Counted from the first letter of the stretch, positions 34,581 to 44,126 are shown. The stretch is 64,000 nt of DNA from Pantoea sp. At-9b (GCF_000175935.2 NC_014841.1:186001-250000); one strand, 5' to 3'. Numbers and translations are program-made. The notes: generated by a model not told the origin, from the letters alone.

Positions 34581-36176
34581 GTGAAACGATTTCCGTCACG
34601 TTCATTGATTGCCTGTCTTTTTACCCTTGCGCTGAGTAGCGCTATCGCCACCCCTTCGGCCATGGCGGCGGAGAAGACGATTCATGCGGTGATGTCCTCT
34701 TCATTGCGTGTGTTAGATCCGATCGCAACCACCGCGCAGATCACCCGTAACCACGGCTACATGATCTACGACACGCTGATTGGGATGGATGACAAACAGA
34801 CGCCGCAACCGCAGATGGCGGACTGGAAAATTTCCCCCGATGGCCTGACCTACACCTTCACCCTGCGTGACGGGCTGCTGTGGCATGACGGTAAACCGGT
34901 AACGGCCACCGATTGTGTGGCATCGCTGAAACGTTGGGCGCGCTACGACGTCGGCGGCCAACTGATGATGAAATATGTCGACAGCATCACCGCCACCAAT
35001 GACAAAACCATCACGCTCAAGCTGGCAAAACCCTTTGGCTATGTGCTGCAACTGCTGGCGAAACCCTCATCCGTGGCGGCGTTTATGATGCCGGAGCGGG
35101 TCGCCAATACACCGGATGGTCAGATGATCACCGACTATACCGGCTCCGGGCCGTTTAAATTTGTCGCCAGTGAGTTCGATCCCGGTAACCGCGTGGTGTA
35201 CGAGAAATTCCAGCAGTACGTGCCGCGCAAAGAGCCAGCCAGTGGTACTGCCGGTGGCAAAGTGGTGAAGGTTGATCGGGTTGAATGGATCAACATGCCC
35301 GACCGGATGACGGCGATTAATGCCTTGTCCTCCGGGGATATTGATTTTATCGAGCAGTTGCCGATCGACCTGTTGCCGATGGTGCAGGCCGATCCCAACC
35401 TGAAAACCGGCACCCTGAGTAAACTCGGTTCGATGACCGGTGGCCGGATGAACTTCCTCTATCCGCCATTTAACAACCCGGATATTCGTCGCGCTGCCTT
35501 GCTGGCGATGAACCAGAAGGATGTGCTGGATGCGTTGGTCGGCAACCCGCAGTACTACAAATTCTGTGCCTCGGTATTCGGCTGCGGTACGGCGCTGGAA
35601 AGCGAGGCGGGCGGTGAATCCCTGCTGAAAGGCGGCAATATTGAAGCGGCGAAAGCGTTACTGAAAAAGGCCGGTTACGACGGCACGCCGGTGGTGATCA
35701 TGCAGCCAACGGATGTCCCGAGCCAGGCTTCACAGCCGGTGGTGGCGGCACAGGCACTGCGTAAGGTGGGCTTCAAGGTGGATTTGCAACCGATGGACTG
35801 GCAGACCCTGGTGTCACGCCGCGCCAACCCGAATCCACCGGCTCAGGGGGGCTGGAATATGTTCTTCACCTACTGGAATGCGGAAACCATCTGGAACCCG
35901 GTGGTCAATCCGATGCTCGATGGTGGGGGACGCAAAGGTGCCTGGTTTGGCTGGCCGACCGATCCACAAATGAATCAACTCAAGGTGGATTTCGCCACCG
36001 CTACCGATCCCGCGCAACAGAAAGCGATTGCAGTGGAGATCCAAAAGCATGCGATGGACGAGGTCAGCTACATTCCGCTCGGGCAATTTTATGACGTTGC
36101 CGCGTGGAGCAACCACATCAGCCATTTAATGACCGGACCCTCAACGGTGTTCTGGAACGTCGAGAAAGACGACTGA
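34581..36176 (+). CDS. Peptide ABC transporter substrate-binding protein (family 5)
   Basis: A 531-residue periplasmic binding protein of the DppA/OppA/NikA type. From the GTG at 34581 (GGAG nine bases before) it has a clear signal peptide (SLIACLFTLALSSAIATPSA, cut near AMAAEK). The binding-protein signature is VLDPIATTAQITRNHGYMIY with YTFTLRDGLLWHDGKPVTA. It would deliver D-amino-acid-containing peptides or N-acyl/N-carbamoyl amino acids to the permeases that follow. An in-frame GTG 23 codons upstream is rejected because the signal peptide would be buried. Confidence 0.9.
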   Translation: MKRFPSRSLIACLFTLALSSAIATPSAMAAEKTIHAVMSSSLRVLDPIATTAQITRNHGYMIYDTLIGMDDKQTPQPQMADWKISPDGLTYTFTLRDGLLWHDGKPVTATDCVASLKRWARYDVGGQLMMKYVDSITATNDKTITLKLAKPFGYVLQLLAKPSSVAAFMMPERVANTPDGQMITDYTGSGPFKFVASEFDPGNRVVYEKFQQYVPRKEPASGTAGGKVVKVDRVEWINMPDRMTAINALSSGDIDFIEQLPIDLLPMVQADPNLKTGTLSKLGSMTGGRMNFLYPPFNNPDIRRAALLAMNQKDVLDALVGNPQYYKFCASVFGCGTALESEAGGESLLKGGNIEAAKALLKKAGYDGTPVVIMQPTDVPSQASQPVVAAQALRKVGFKVDLQPMDWQTLVSRRANPNPPAQGGWNMFFTYWNAETIWNPVVNPMLDGGGRKGAWFGWPTDPQMNQLKVDFATATDPAQQKAIAVEIQKHAMDEVSYIPLGQFYDVAAWSNHISHLMTGPSTVFWNVEKDD

Positions 36177-36192
36177 TCGCAAGGGGGTTCCT

Positions 36193-37134
36193 GTGGCTGG
36201 ATATTTTATTCGCCGCGTGCTGGCGGCATTTCCGGTAATGCTGGTGGTCGCGCTGTTTGTCTTTCTGTTGTTGCGGCTGTCGCCGGGTGATCCGGCGGCG
36301 ATTATTGCCGGTGATATGGCGACGCCAGAACAGCTGGCAGCGATTCGCGCCAATCTGGGATTGGACCAACCGCTGTATCAACAGTTTTTTGTCTGGGTTT
36401 CGCAGCTACTGCACGGCGATTTCAGCACTTCCCTGATGGCACACACCCCGGTGCTGACCATGATTGGTCAGCGTCTTGAACCGACGCTAAGCCTGGCGCT
36501 GGTGGCGATTCTCTTCACCATCCTGATCTCGGTGCCTCTTGGTGTGCTGGCTGCCTGGAAACACGGAAGCTGGATCGACAACCTGGTGATGTCAGTCTCC
36601 GTGCTGGGTTTCTCCATTCCCGTCTTTGTCATCGGCTACCTGTTGGCGACCCTGTTTGCCATCGAACTCCGGTGGCTGCCGGTACAGGGATTTACCAGCA
36701 TCAGCAAAGGCGTGTGGCCGTTTGCCGAGCGTATTATTTTACCGGCCCTGACCTTATCGTCGGTGTATATCGCCCTGGTGGCCCGCATGACCCGCGCCAG
36801 CGTGCTGGAGGTGCTGGGGGAAGATTATATCCGTACCGCACGGGCCAAGGGGTTGGCGGAAATCCATGTGTTATTTCGCCATGCGCTGCGCAATGCGATG
36901 ATCCCGATCCTGACGGTCATCGGCACCGGTTTTGCCCTGATGATCTCAGGTGTCGTGGTCACCGAAAGCGTGTTTAACATCCCCGGACTGGGAAGATTGA
37001 TTGTCGATGCGGTACTGGCCCGCGATTACCCGGTGATTCAGGGCATGATCCTGCTAACCAGCGGGGTGTATGTGGTGATCAATCTGCTGATCGATCTCTC
37101 CTATGCGCTGAGCGATCCGCGCATCCGTTATTAA
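36193..37134 (+). CDS. Peptide ABC transporter permease (DppB-like)
   Basis: A 313-residue inner-membrane permease with six helices. It starts at GTG after AAGGGGG, and carries YFIRRVLAAFPVMLVVALFV and the ATPase-contact EAA loop (DYIRTARAKGLAEIHVLFRH then ALRNAMIPILTVIG). It forms the heterodimeric channel with the next gene product. The spacing to the binding protein is 16 bp, to the next permease 9 bp. Confidence 0.93.
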   Translation: MAGYFIRRVLAAFPVMLVVALFVFLLLRLSPGDPAAIIAGDMATPEQLAAIRANLGLDQPLYQQFFVWVSQLLHGDFSTSLMAHTPVLTMIGQRLEPTLSLALVAILFTILISVPLGVLAAWKHGSWIDNLVMSVSVLGFSIPVFVIGYLLATLFAIELRWLPVQGFTSISKGVWPFAERIILPALTLSSVYIALVARMTRASVLEVLGEDYIRTARAKGLAEIHVLFRHALRNAMIPILTVIGTGFALMISGVVVTESVFNIPGLGRLIVDAVLARDYPVIQGMILLTSGVYVVINLLIDLSYALSDPRIRY

Positions 37135-37143
37135 GGGTAAGGC

Positions 37144-38025
37144 ATGAGCATGAGTAAACCTGTTTCTGCAATCCTGCCGACGCCCAGACGACGCTGGCTA
37201 TCCCTGCCACGGATGCCATTGCTGTCGGTTATTGCGCTGATGGTACTGGCGCTGATCGTCTGCATGGCGCTGTTGGCACCGTGGATTGCCAACCACGATC
37301 CCGAGGCACTGGCACCCGCCGTTCGTCTTAAACCGCCCAGCGCGACCTGGTGGCTGGGGACGGATGCCTATGGCCGCGACCTGTTTTCGCGTGTGGTATA
37401 TGGTGCGCGTATTTCATTGATGGTGGGGCTCGGCGTCACGGTGATGAGCATCGTGATCGGCCTGCCGTTGGGGCTGTTGGCAGGCTATTTTCGCGGGCTG
37501 GATGCGCTATTAATGCGGGTGATGGACGGTCTGATGGCGATACCGGGCATTCTGCTCGCCATCGCGATTGTGTCACTGAGCAGCGCCGGTATCTGGACGG
37601 TGATGGTAGCGATTATGGTGCCGGAAGTCCCGCAGGTGGTGCGGCTGGTGCGTTCGCGGGTGTTGTCTGCACGTGAAGAACCCTATGTCGAAGCCGCACT
37701 CTTAACGGGCACCTCCACCTTCACCGTGCTGACCCGCCATCTGATGCCCAACACCCTGGCGCCGTTGATCGTACAAAGTACTTATATCTGCGCATCGGCC
37801 ATTCTCACCGAAGCGATTCTGTCGTTTCTCGGCGCGGGGATCGGCACTGAGATCCCCACCTGGGGCAACATCATTGCTGAGGGACGCGTCTACTTCCAGC
37901 TCAAACCGTCGCTGGTGTTATGGCCAGGATTGTTTCTTTCGTTGTGCATTTTGTCGATCAATCTGCTGGGTGATGTGGTGAGTGATGCCCTCGATCCACG
38001 GCTGAATAAAAAGGAGCGCAAATGA
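37144..38025 (+). CDS. Peptide ABC transporter permease (DppC-like)
   Basis: A 293-residue second permease of the importer. The N-terminal DppC-type lead (LAPWIANHDPEALAPAVRLK) and GTDAYGRDLFSRVVYGARIS are family hallmarks; the EAA loop is PYVEAALLTGTSTFTVLTRH. The stop overlaps the ATPase start by 4 bp. Six membrane helices are apparent. Confidence 0.93.
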   Translation: MSMSKPVSAILPTPRRRWLSLPRMPLLSVIALMVLALIVCMALLAPWIANHDPEALAPAVRLKPPSATWWLGTDAYGRDLFSRVVYGARISLMVGLGVTVMSIVIGLPLGLLAGYFRGLDALLMRVMDGLMAIPGILLAIAIVSLSSAGIWTVMVAIMVPEVPQVVRLVRSRVLSAREEPYVEAALLTGTSTFTVLTRHLMPNTLAPLIVQSTYICASAILTEAILSFLGAGIGTEIPTWGNIIAEGRVYFQLKPSLVLWPGLFLSLCILSINLLGDVVSDALDPRLNKKERK

Positions 38026-39665
38026 GCGAACAGCATCATGATGTGCTGCATGTCGAACATCTGTCGGTCAATACCGCACAGGGCGCGCCCATTCTTCAGG
38101 ACATCTCCTTCACCATTCACGCCGGGGAAACCTTGTGCCTGGTTGGCGAGAGCGGTTCGGGCAAATCAGTCACCTCGCTGGCCACACTGGGCTTGCTGCC
38201 GAAAGGGGCATTACAGGTGCAAAGCGGGCATATCTGGCTGAATGGCGAAGATGTGTTACAGGTCACCCCTGGGCGGCGTAAGGCATTACGTGGCAGCCAT
38301 ATGGCGATGATCTTTCAGGAACCGATGACTGCCCTCAATCCGGTGCTAACGGTAGGGCGGCAGATCGACGAAGTGCTGCAAACCCATACCGTTCTGCGTG
38401 CAGCGGAACGCCATGCCCGGGTTATGGATGCCTTGTCGCAGGTCCATCTGCCCGATATCTCACGCATTTACGGTGCGTATCCACACCAGCTGAGTGGCGG
38501 CCAGCGCCAGCGCATTATGATTGCGATGGCGCTGGTGCTGGAACCCCGCCTGTTGATTGCCGATGAGCCGACCACCGCGCTGGATGTGACCACCCAACAA
38601 CAGATCCTCAAACTTATCCGCGAGTTGCAGCAGAAGCATGGCACGGCGGTACTTTTTATCACGCATGATATGGGCGTGGTGGTGGATATTGCTGACCGGG
38701 TTTGCGTGATGCGCAAAGGCCGGGTGGTTGAGTCTGGTGCGGTGGAGCAGGTGTTGTCGCAGCCGCGCGAAGCCTACACCAAAGCGCTACTGGCCGCCGT
38801 GCCTGGCCTGGCCCCACGTGCGCCGCGAACACCCGTCAGTGCTCAGGTGGTGCTGGATGTGGTGGAGCTGGGCAAAGTTTTCCCGGCCAAACGTGGCGCG
38901 TTAGCATGGTGGGGTAAACGGCGGGCAGGAACGCGCGCGTTGCATGATGTGACCTTCAGCCTGAAGCGTGGCCGAACGCTGGGGATCGTCGGCGAGAGTG
39001 GTTCGGGCAAATCCACGATGGCACGTTGCGTGATGCGCTTGCTGACGCCGGATACGGGTGCCATCCGCGTGACCGGCAACGATATCTCCGAGCTTTCTCC
39101 CGCCGGGCTAAAACCCCATCGTAAACGTATCCAGATGATATTTCAGGACCCCAATCGGTCTCTGAACCCGCGTATCAGCATCGGTAAAAGTTTGGTGGAA
39201 GGGCCAATGAATCATGGTGTGCCTTTCGCCGCCGCCTGGGCGCGCGGCCAGCAGTTGCTGGAACTGGTCGGGTTGCCAGCCGATGCCATCGAGCGTTACC
39301 CGCACCAATTTTCCGGCGGGCAGCGACAACGGATCGCGATCGCCCGTGCGTTGGCGATGGAACCGGATGTGATTGTCGCCGATGAAGCGGTATCGGCACT
39401 GGATGTCTCCGTACAGGCCCAGGTACTGCAACTGCTGGACGACATTCAACGTCGCCTTGGCGTCGCCATTTTGTTTATTACCCATGATTTACGGGTGGCT
39501 GCCCAGCTGTGTGATGACGTATTGGTGATGCAGCGTGGTGAGGTGGTGGAATACGGTGCGGCGATCGAGGTGCTGGCCGCGCCACAACATCCGTATACCC
39601 AACAACTGATGGCCGCCGTTCCGGGGCAAGGCTGGGATTTCGCGAGTGGCAGGAGGATAGGGTGA
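38022..39665 (+). CDS. Fused double ATP-binding subunit of peptide ABC transporter (DppD-DppF/GsiA-like)
   Basis: A 547-residue protein with two complete ABC ATPase domains, replacing the separate DppD and DppF subunits, like GsiA of the glutathione importer. Domain 1 has Walker A GESGSGKS, signature LSGGQRQRI and Walker B LLIADEPTTALD; domain 2 has GESGSGKST, FSGGQRQRI and VIVADEAVSALD. Each domain ends with the oligopeptide-type C-terminal extension (QPREAYTKALLAAVPGL and PQHPYTQQLMAAVPG). It energises the importer encoded just upstream. Confidence 0.93.
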   Translation: MSEQHHDVLHVEHLSVNTAQGAPILQDISFTIHAGETLCLVGESGSGKSVTSLATLGLLPKGALQVQSGHIWLNGEDVLQVTPGRRKALRGSHMAMIFQEPMTALNPVLTVGRQIDEVLQTHTVLRAAERHARVMDALSQVHLPDISRIYGAYPHQLSGGQRQRIMIAMALVLEPRLLIADEPTTALDVTTQQQILKLIRELQQKHGTAVLFITHDMGVVVDIADRVCVMRKGRVVESGAVEQVLSQPREAYTKALLAAVPGLAPRAPRTPVSAQVVLDVVELGKVFPAKRGALAWWGKRRAGTRALHDVTFSLKRGRTLGIVGESGSGKSTMARCVMRLLTPDTGAIRVTGNDISELSPAGLKPHRKRIQMIFQDPNRSLNPRISIGKSLVEGPMNHGVPFAAAWARGQQLLELVGLPADAIERYPHQFSGGQRQRIAIARALAMEPDVIVADEAVSALDVSVQAQVLQLLDDIQRRLGVAILFITHDLRVAAQLCDDVLVMQRGEVVEYGAAIEVLAAPQHPYTQQLMAAVPGQGWDFASGRRIG

Positions 39666-41110
39666 TGGCGTTTGATTTACTGTTCCGGGCAGTGACGGTG
39701 GTGGATGGCAGTGGTGCTGAGCCGTATCTGGCCGATGTTGCCGTACAGGGCGACCGTATCGTGGCGATTGGCGATCTCCGCGGTGAGCCTGCACGGCGGG
39801 TGATCGACGGTAACGGGCGCTACCTGATGCCGGGATTTATCGATGTGCATACCCATGATGATACCAGCGTGATCCAACAGCCGGAGATGCTGGCTAAAAT
39901 TGCGCAGGGTGTCACCACGGTGATCGTGGGTAATTGTGGTATCAGTGCCTCGCCGGTCAGTTTACCGGCGGCCCCTCCCGATCCGATGAACCTGCTGGGG
40001 CCAAAAGAGGCGTTTGTTTATCCCAGGTTCCAGGATTATGCCGCAGCGGTCGATCGCGCGGTCCCGAGTGTGAACGTGGCGGCGTTGATTGGGCATACCG
40101 CGTTACGCGCCAATGTGATGACGGAATTTGATCGTCCGGCCACCGCGTCGGAACTGGCACAGATGTCTGCGACGCTTGAGGAAGCACTGCAGGCGGGGGC
40201 TATCGGCCTGAGTTCGGGTCTGGCATATACTAACGCCAAACAGGCACCGGCCAGCGAGATGCAGCCGCTGGTGGATATCGTCGGGCGTTACGGTGCCTTG
40301 TACACCACCCATATGCGCAATGAACATGCGGGGCTGCTGGATTCTCTTGAGGAATCATTCAGCACTGCCCGGCGTGCCGGGGCCGATCTGGTGATTTCAC
40401 ACCTGAAGTGTGCCGGGGCAGGCAATTGGGGACGGGCACCGCTGGCGCTGGCGGCACTGGAAAACGCCGCCAGCCAACAACCCTGCAACTGCGATTGTTA
40501 CCCCTATGCCTGTAGTTCCACCACGCTGGATGCCTGGCGTGTGGATGGCACGATGGACATTTTGATCACCTGGTCGGAGCCTCATCCGGAGATGGCGAAA
40601 AAAACGTTGCAGGCGATAGCGGCGGAGTGGGGGGTGGATCAGTGGCAAGCCACGGAGCGCTTGCGTCCGGCAGGCGCGATTTACTCGATGATGAACGAGG
40701 ACGATGTCCGCACAATCCTTGCTCATCCGCTGGCGATGATTGGGTCCGACGGCCTGCCTGCCGATCCCAATCCGCATCCGCGCCTGTGGGGGACGTTTCC
40801 CCGCGTGCTGGCGCATTATTGCCGCGATCTGAAATTATTCAGCCTCGCTGAAGCGGTGCGGAAAATGACCGGGTTGTCGGCGCAACGCTTTCGTTTGCAG
40901 GATCGGGGCATCGTGCGCGCGGGTGCTTTTGCGGATCTGACCCTGGTGGATATGGCACGGATTGCAGATGTGGCGACCTACAGCGATCCCTGCCGCCAGG
41001 CACCGGGTATTGATTTGGTGATCGTTAACGGCGTGGCGAGTTATGAGCAGGGGCAGGTTCAAAGGCGCAATGGCCGCCTGTTAACGCGGCAGTTCAACCC
41101 AGCTTTTTAA
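39665..41110 (+). CDS. N-acyl-D-amino-acid deacylase (D-aminoacylase)
   Basis: A 481-residue amidohydrolase that removes acyl groups from N-acyl-D-amino acids. Metal-binding HTH is in PGFIDVHTHDDTSV (His residues ~62 and 64). GVTTVIVGNCGISASP carries the Cys ligand seen in D-aminoacylases, SHLKCAGAGNWG the family's SH motif, and MIGSDGLPADPNPHPRLWGT the catalytic Asp. The length matches Alcaligenes D-aminoacylases (~483). The ATG at 39665 overlaps the ATPase stop. It closes the operon, and its product would feed the aminotransferase. Its stop shares bases with the convergent DUF4174 gene. Confidence 0.92.
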   Translation: MAFDLLFRAVTVVDGSGAEPYLADVAVQGDRIVAIGDLRGEPARRVIDGNGRYLMPGFIDVHTHDDTSVIQQPEMLAKIAQGVTTVIVGNCGISASPVSLPAAPPDPMNLLGPKEAFVYPRFQDYAAAVDRAVPSVNVAALIGHTALRANVMTEFDRPATASELAQMSATLEEALQAGAIGLSSGLAYTNAKQAPASEMQPLVDIVGRYGALYTTHMRNEHAGLLDSLEESFSTARRAGADLVISHLKCAGAGNWGRAPLALAALENAASQQPCNCDCYPYACSSTTLDAWRVDGTMDILITWSEPHPEMAKKTLQAIAAEWGVDQWQATERLRPAGAIYSMMNEDDVRTILAHPLAMIGSDGLPADPNPHPRLWGTFPRVLAHYCRDLKLFSLAEAVRKMTGLSAQRFRLQDRGIVRAGAFADLTLVDMARIADVATYSDPCRQAPGIDLVIVNGVASYEQGQVQRRNGRLLTRQFNPAF

Positions 41111-41580
41111 TTATGGGGCAGTGCCGGATTGGCCTCGGCCTTACGCATCGGCATGCGGTCGATGGTGGATAGCAATACTTCTGCGCTTAGCGGTGTGGTG
41201 TCACGCAATTTCATCCCGCCATCCTTGCCCACCAGCACCACGGCGAAACCTTGCGGCTTGAGTTGAGAACGCAGTTGCCCATGGGCCGCAGGCGACGTGT
41301 CACTCAACACGATAATGTCACGTTCAGCCAGCTCCGCCTGGTTATGGTTAAGTATCGCGATTTGTTGAATATAATCAGCGTCTTTAGCCGAGGGCGCAAA
41401 GATCACCACAGGCCGATTATGCCAGCGATATTGATTCAGATCGGCGGTGTCAGGTGCCAAGGGACGAAACAAAGGGCTGTCTGCTGCCAGTGCCGCGTTG
41501 CACAGTAAAAAGGACAACATGGCTGCCTGAACAACGAGACCATGCAGGTGGGAAGAAAAGAAAGGTTTTATTGGCATCAT
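41107..41580 (-). CDS. DUF4174-domain secreted protein
   Basis: A 157-residue small exported protein. After a signal peptide (cut near CNAALAADS) it matches the DUF4174 layout: LNQYRWHNRPVVIFAPSAKD, RDIIVLSDTSPAAHGQLRS and FAVVLVGKDGGMKLR. The fold is thioredoxin-like without a CxxC pair, so it is not a redox enzyme of the usual kind. The ATG at 41580 follows GGGAG; 15 upstream codons are rejected. It overlaps the stop of the convergent D-aminoacylase. Function unknown. Confidence 0.8.
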   Translation of the reverse strand: MMPIKPFFSSHLHGLVVQAAMLSFLLCNAALAADSPLFRPLAPDTADLNQYRWHNRPVVIFAPSAKDADYIQQIAILNHNQAELAERDIIVLSDTSPAAHGQLRSQLKPQGFAVVLVGKDGGMKLRDTTPLSAEVLLSTIDRMPMRKAEANPALPHN

Positions 41581-41792
41581 GGTTCTGGCTCCCGGTGGCG
41601 ATATATGGGGATGATAGATACGCATCCACCCTGATAAGGCTAGCGGAACAGCGGCGGTGTGACGGATATTTCACCTGACTTTACCAACCGGACCAATAAT
41701 AACTTTTTAGCCCGGCACCGCGTGATCGGGTATATTCAGAGGTTGATAACGATGGCGGCCGATGCTGAAGCATAATCAAAAGGGAACTGCGG

Positions 41793-42422
41793 GTGAGCGG
41801 GAAAATTGATTATCACATTGAGAAGTACAGTTTTACGGAAAGCGCCGAGCCAGCCAGACTGGTAAAGCAGTGGGAAGAAGTACTGGAAGAGTGTCGCCAG
41901 TGCCATGCCGGGGCCGAAGAGCGTCTGCGCATCGCCTTGCTCAATGTCGATTATGTCACCAGTTTTGAACTCCCTTTCCGGTTGCTGCTGATCCGCGCAC
42001 CCCAACTGATTGCCGGTCTACGGGATGAACTGCAAATCCAGCAGAAAAACGTGCTGTTTAATGGCAAGCGTTTTGGTTGTGTTTACAGCCTGAACAGCGA
42101 TTTGAGCCAGATTCCTGACGAATTTCAGTATCGCCTTTCGACCCGCATCCGCAGGGCGGATGCCGTAGGGGGCAGTGCTGCGCCTTATCAGCAAATCGCC
42201 AAAGAGGTTAAAGCGCCGCGTGAACGGCTTAAACTGGCGCTTGAGTCGGGATTACCGGTGACGGCACTGGATGGGCTTTTCTGGTTTGGACTGCAGCGCA
42301 TTGCCGCCGAGGTGCAGCGATTGAGAAAAACGGGGATGAAGATTGTCACCGCAGAAACCGATGTCTTCGATACACTCACCGGCACAACCCGGCGAGTGCC
42401 TTTTTACCAGCTGGCGCGTTGA
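41793..42422 (+). CDS. Uncharacterised protein with C-terminal winged-HTH-like domain
   Basis: A 209-residue protein I do not recognise as a whole. It starts at GTG with AAGGGAAC upstream. Residues 1-~115 are hydrophilic with no clear family; a stretch around ALLNVDYVTSFELPFRLLLI may be structured. The last ~65 residues (LESGLPVTALDGLFWFGLQR, then IAAEVQRLRKTGMKIVTAET) resemble the small winged HTH found in phage and plasmid proteins (HTH_39-like), where LTALDALxxFGxxRLAARI is typical. It could bind DNA, but no phage genes are nearby. It stands alone, convergent with the NTF2-like pseudogene. Confidence 0.65.
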   Translation: MSGKIDYHIEKYSFTESAEPARLVKQWEEVLEECRQCHAGAEERLRIALLNVDYVTSFELPFRLLLIRAPQLIAGLRDELQIQQKNVLFNGKRFGCVYSLNSDLSQIPDEFQYRLSTRIRRADAVGGSAAPYQQIAKEVKAPRERLKLALESGLPVTALDGLFWFGLQRIAAEVQRLRKTGMKIVTAETDVFDTLTGTTRRVPFYQLAR

Positions 42423-42426
42423 GTCG

Positions 42427-42764
42427 TTAACTGACACAGGCCTGAGACACCGCGAAGCTGTCGTCAAACAGCCGGAAACGGCTGATCAGGCCATCTGAGA
42501 CAGTAAAATCAAACACAAACTCGGTCTCAATCAGCTTGCCGGTGTTATTCACCCGTGGGGCCAATTTGCCCGGTACCAGCACTCTGTTGCCTTGTGCCAA
42601 CAGACCACTGATTTCGAAATGTTCCGAGGTGATATGCTCGCGAATCTGGCGATATACCAGTCAACATCATCGCTGACCAACTCCGCAATAACTGATACAT
42701 CTTGCGCGCTTGCGGCACGGCTAAAAAATTCCTCAATTACAGCTTCAGGTGGTAATGAAGACAT
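42427..42764 (-). pseudogene. NTF2/SnoaL-like protein, broken by internal deletion and frameshift
   Basis: The gene begins normally (AAGG before ATG; MSSLPPEAVIEEFFSRAASA, then VAELVSDD-like SVIAELVSDDVDWYIAR). After codon ~40 the frame must shift to continue with REHITSEHFEISGLLAQGNR, VLVPGKLAPRVNNTGKLIET, EFVFDFTVSDGLISRFRLFD, ending ...SQACVS at the TAA at 42427. Family members have about 20 residues (PGxxxxPWxGxRxGRxxV) between DVDWYI and this second part; they are absent, so a short out-of-frame deletion near 42640 is likely. Functional copies are small-molecule-binding or detoxifying proteins. An ArsR gene lies 90 bp upstream in the same direction. Confidence 0.75.
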
Positions 42765-42854
42765 AATGTGCCTTCTGTTTTGTCATCGTTAATATATCTA
42801 AGGTTCTAACCCGGACAAATAACGCCGTCAATGCAGATGGCACGGAATGCTTTA

Positions 42855-43139
42855 TTATTGATCCGCCAGCAATAACGCTGAAATAAGGTTTTCTGGCAAT
42901 CCACTGCTGAGACGATAGGTCACCGATCTGGCAGTACGGGTTGCGACCAGGAGCTGCGCCTTGCGCAGAGAGGCCAGGTGTTGAGACAGGTAAGGTTGGG
43001 CAATCCGCGTTGTTGCTTCCAGTTCCGCCACGGTAGCCGGGTGCTGGCTGAGTGTGAAAGCAATATGCAGCCGGTCCGGGTGACCCAGGATGCGCAGGCA
43101 TTGCGCCAGCAGTCTACTGTTATTGGCAAAGGTTGTCAT
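42855..43139 (-). CDS. ArsR-family transcriptional regulator
   Basis: A 94-residue winged-HTH repressor. The recognition region is HPATVAELEATTRIAQPYLS followed by QHLASLRKAQLLVATRTARS; no metal-binding ELCVCDL motif is present, so it belongs to the non-metal branch responding to stress or redox. The start follows AGGA; 24 in-frame codons before it are rejected. It lies just upstream of and parallel to the broken NTF2-like gene, which was probably its target. It appears intact although its partner is not. Confidence 0.8.
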   Translation of the reverse strand: MTTFANNSRLLAQCLRILGHPDRLHIAFTLSQHPATVAELEATTRIAQPYLSQHLASLRKAQLLVATRTARSVTYRLSSGLPENLISALLLADQ

Positions 43140-43481
43140 AATCCTGATTTCCGTGCGTCTACCCGGCGTTTCACCATGGCGCTTATGCGATCCGCTGTCA
43201 ATCAACCACATCGCATGGTAATAAAAGCCAACCGATCATTTCGTGGTGAAATATCAAGCGCGATAACTTTATTGCCGTGCGCAATTGATACCCATGAACC
43301 GACGACAGATTCAACCCTATGAAATTAAACTTATTGCATTATCAGGCATAATATTGCTGTTTTTAATTATTCAGATGGGCTGTTTAATTTCCTGCAATGC
43401 CACTTCTGGACTTTGTTAATAACAATTAGTTGATTTGCATTCTACCCTGTTTCGATACTCTCCAGTGGCGAGGAGATAACT
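43140..43481. other. AT-rich intergenic region without genes
   Basis: A 342-bp AT-rich stretch between the divergent ArsR gene and the truncated permease. Apart from the GAGGAG ribosome site before 43482 I see no coding, hairpin or repeat structure. It should hold the promoter of the former transporter operon. Confidence 0.5.
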
Positions 43482-44126
43482 ATGAACAGCACCCTAAGAT
43501 ACATAGGCTTTCGGCTTCTACAGGTCATTCCTACCGTCATCATTATTATTCTGCTGGCATTCGGCTTAATGAAGCTTGCACCCGGTGATTTGGCTGATGT
43601 GATTGCCGCACAATCTGGCGGCGCTTCTGCCGAATATATGCATGAAATGCGACAGTTATACGGTCTTGATGTGCCGCTGTGGCAGCAATTTACCCATTAT
43701 CTTAATGCTATCTTCCATCTTAATTTGGGGTATTCGTTTCTTTATAACTCCAGCGTCAGCGATCTGATTATCAGCCGCCTGCCTGCCACGTTATTGTTGG
43801 CGCTGACGGCGATCTTTTTCGCGTTGGTATTGGGTGTTCTGCTCGGGATACTGGCTGCCCGTTATCGGGGAAGCTGGATCGACGGCCTGATCTCGGTTTT
43901 TTCCACCCTGGGGTTTGCCACGCCTTTATTCTGGATCGGCTTGTTACTGATTGTCGCCTTCTCGCTGAAATTACCCTGGCTACCTTCCGGGGGGTTTTCC
44001 ACTGTCGGGGCCAATTACGTCAATATCTGGCAACACATCGCCGATGTGCTGCACCACCTGATCCTGCCAGCATTTTCACTCAGCCTGTTCTTCTTATCCG
44101 TCTATGTGCGCCTGAGGTCAGTGTGA
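43482..44126 (+). pseudogene. Peptide ABC permease (OppB/DppB-like), 3'-truncated at a deletion junction
   Basis: The first ~210 residues match a DppB-type permease: FRLLQVIPTVIIIILLAFGL, the LYGLDVPLWQQFTHYLNAIF segment, and STLGFATPLFWIGLLLIVAF. Such proteins are ~310-320 residues, and the family continues after SVYVRL with the EAA loop (RxSMLEVL...DYI). Here the reading runs from SVYVRL into LRSV and stops; the bases from ~44114 on belong to a reductase gene. The last ~100 residues, including the ATPase-contact loop and two helices, are missing, so it cannot be a working permease. The start has a strong GAGGAG. Confidence 0.85.
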
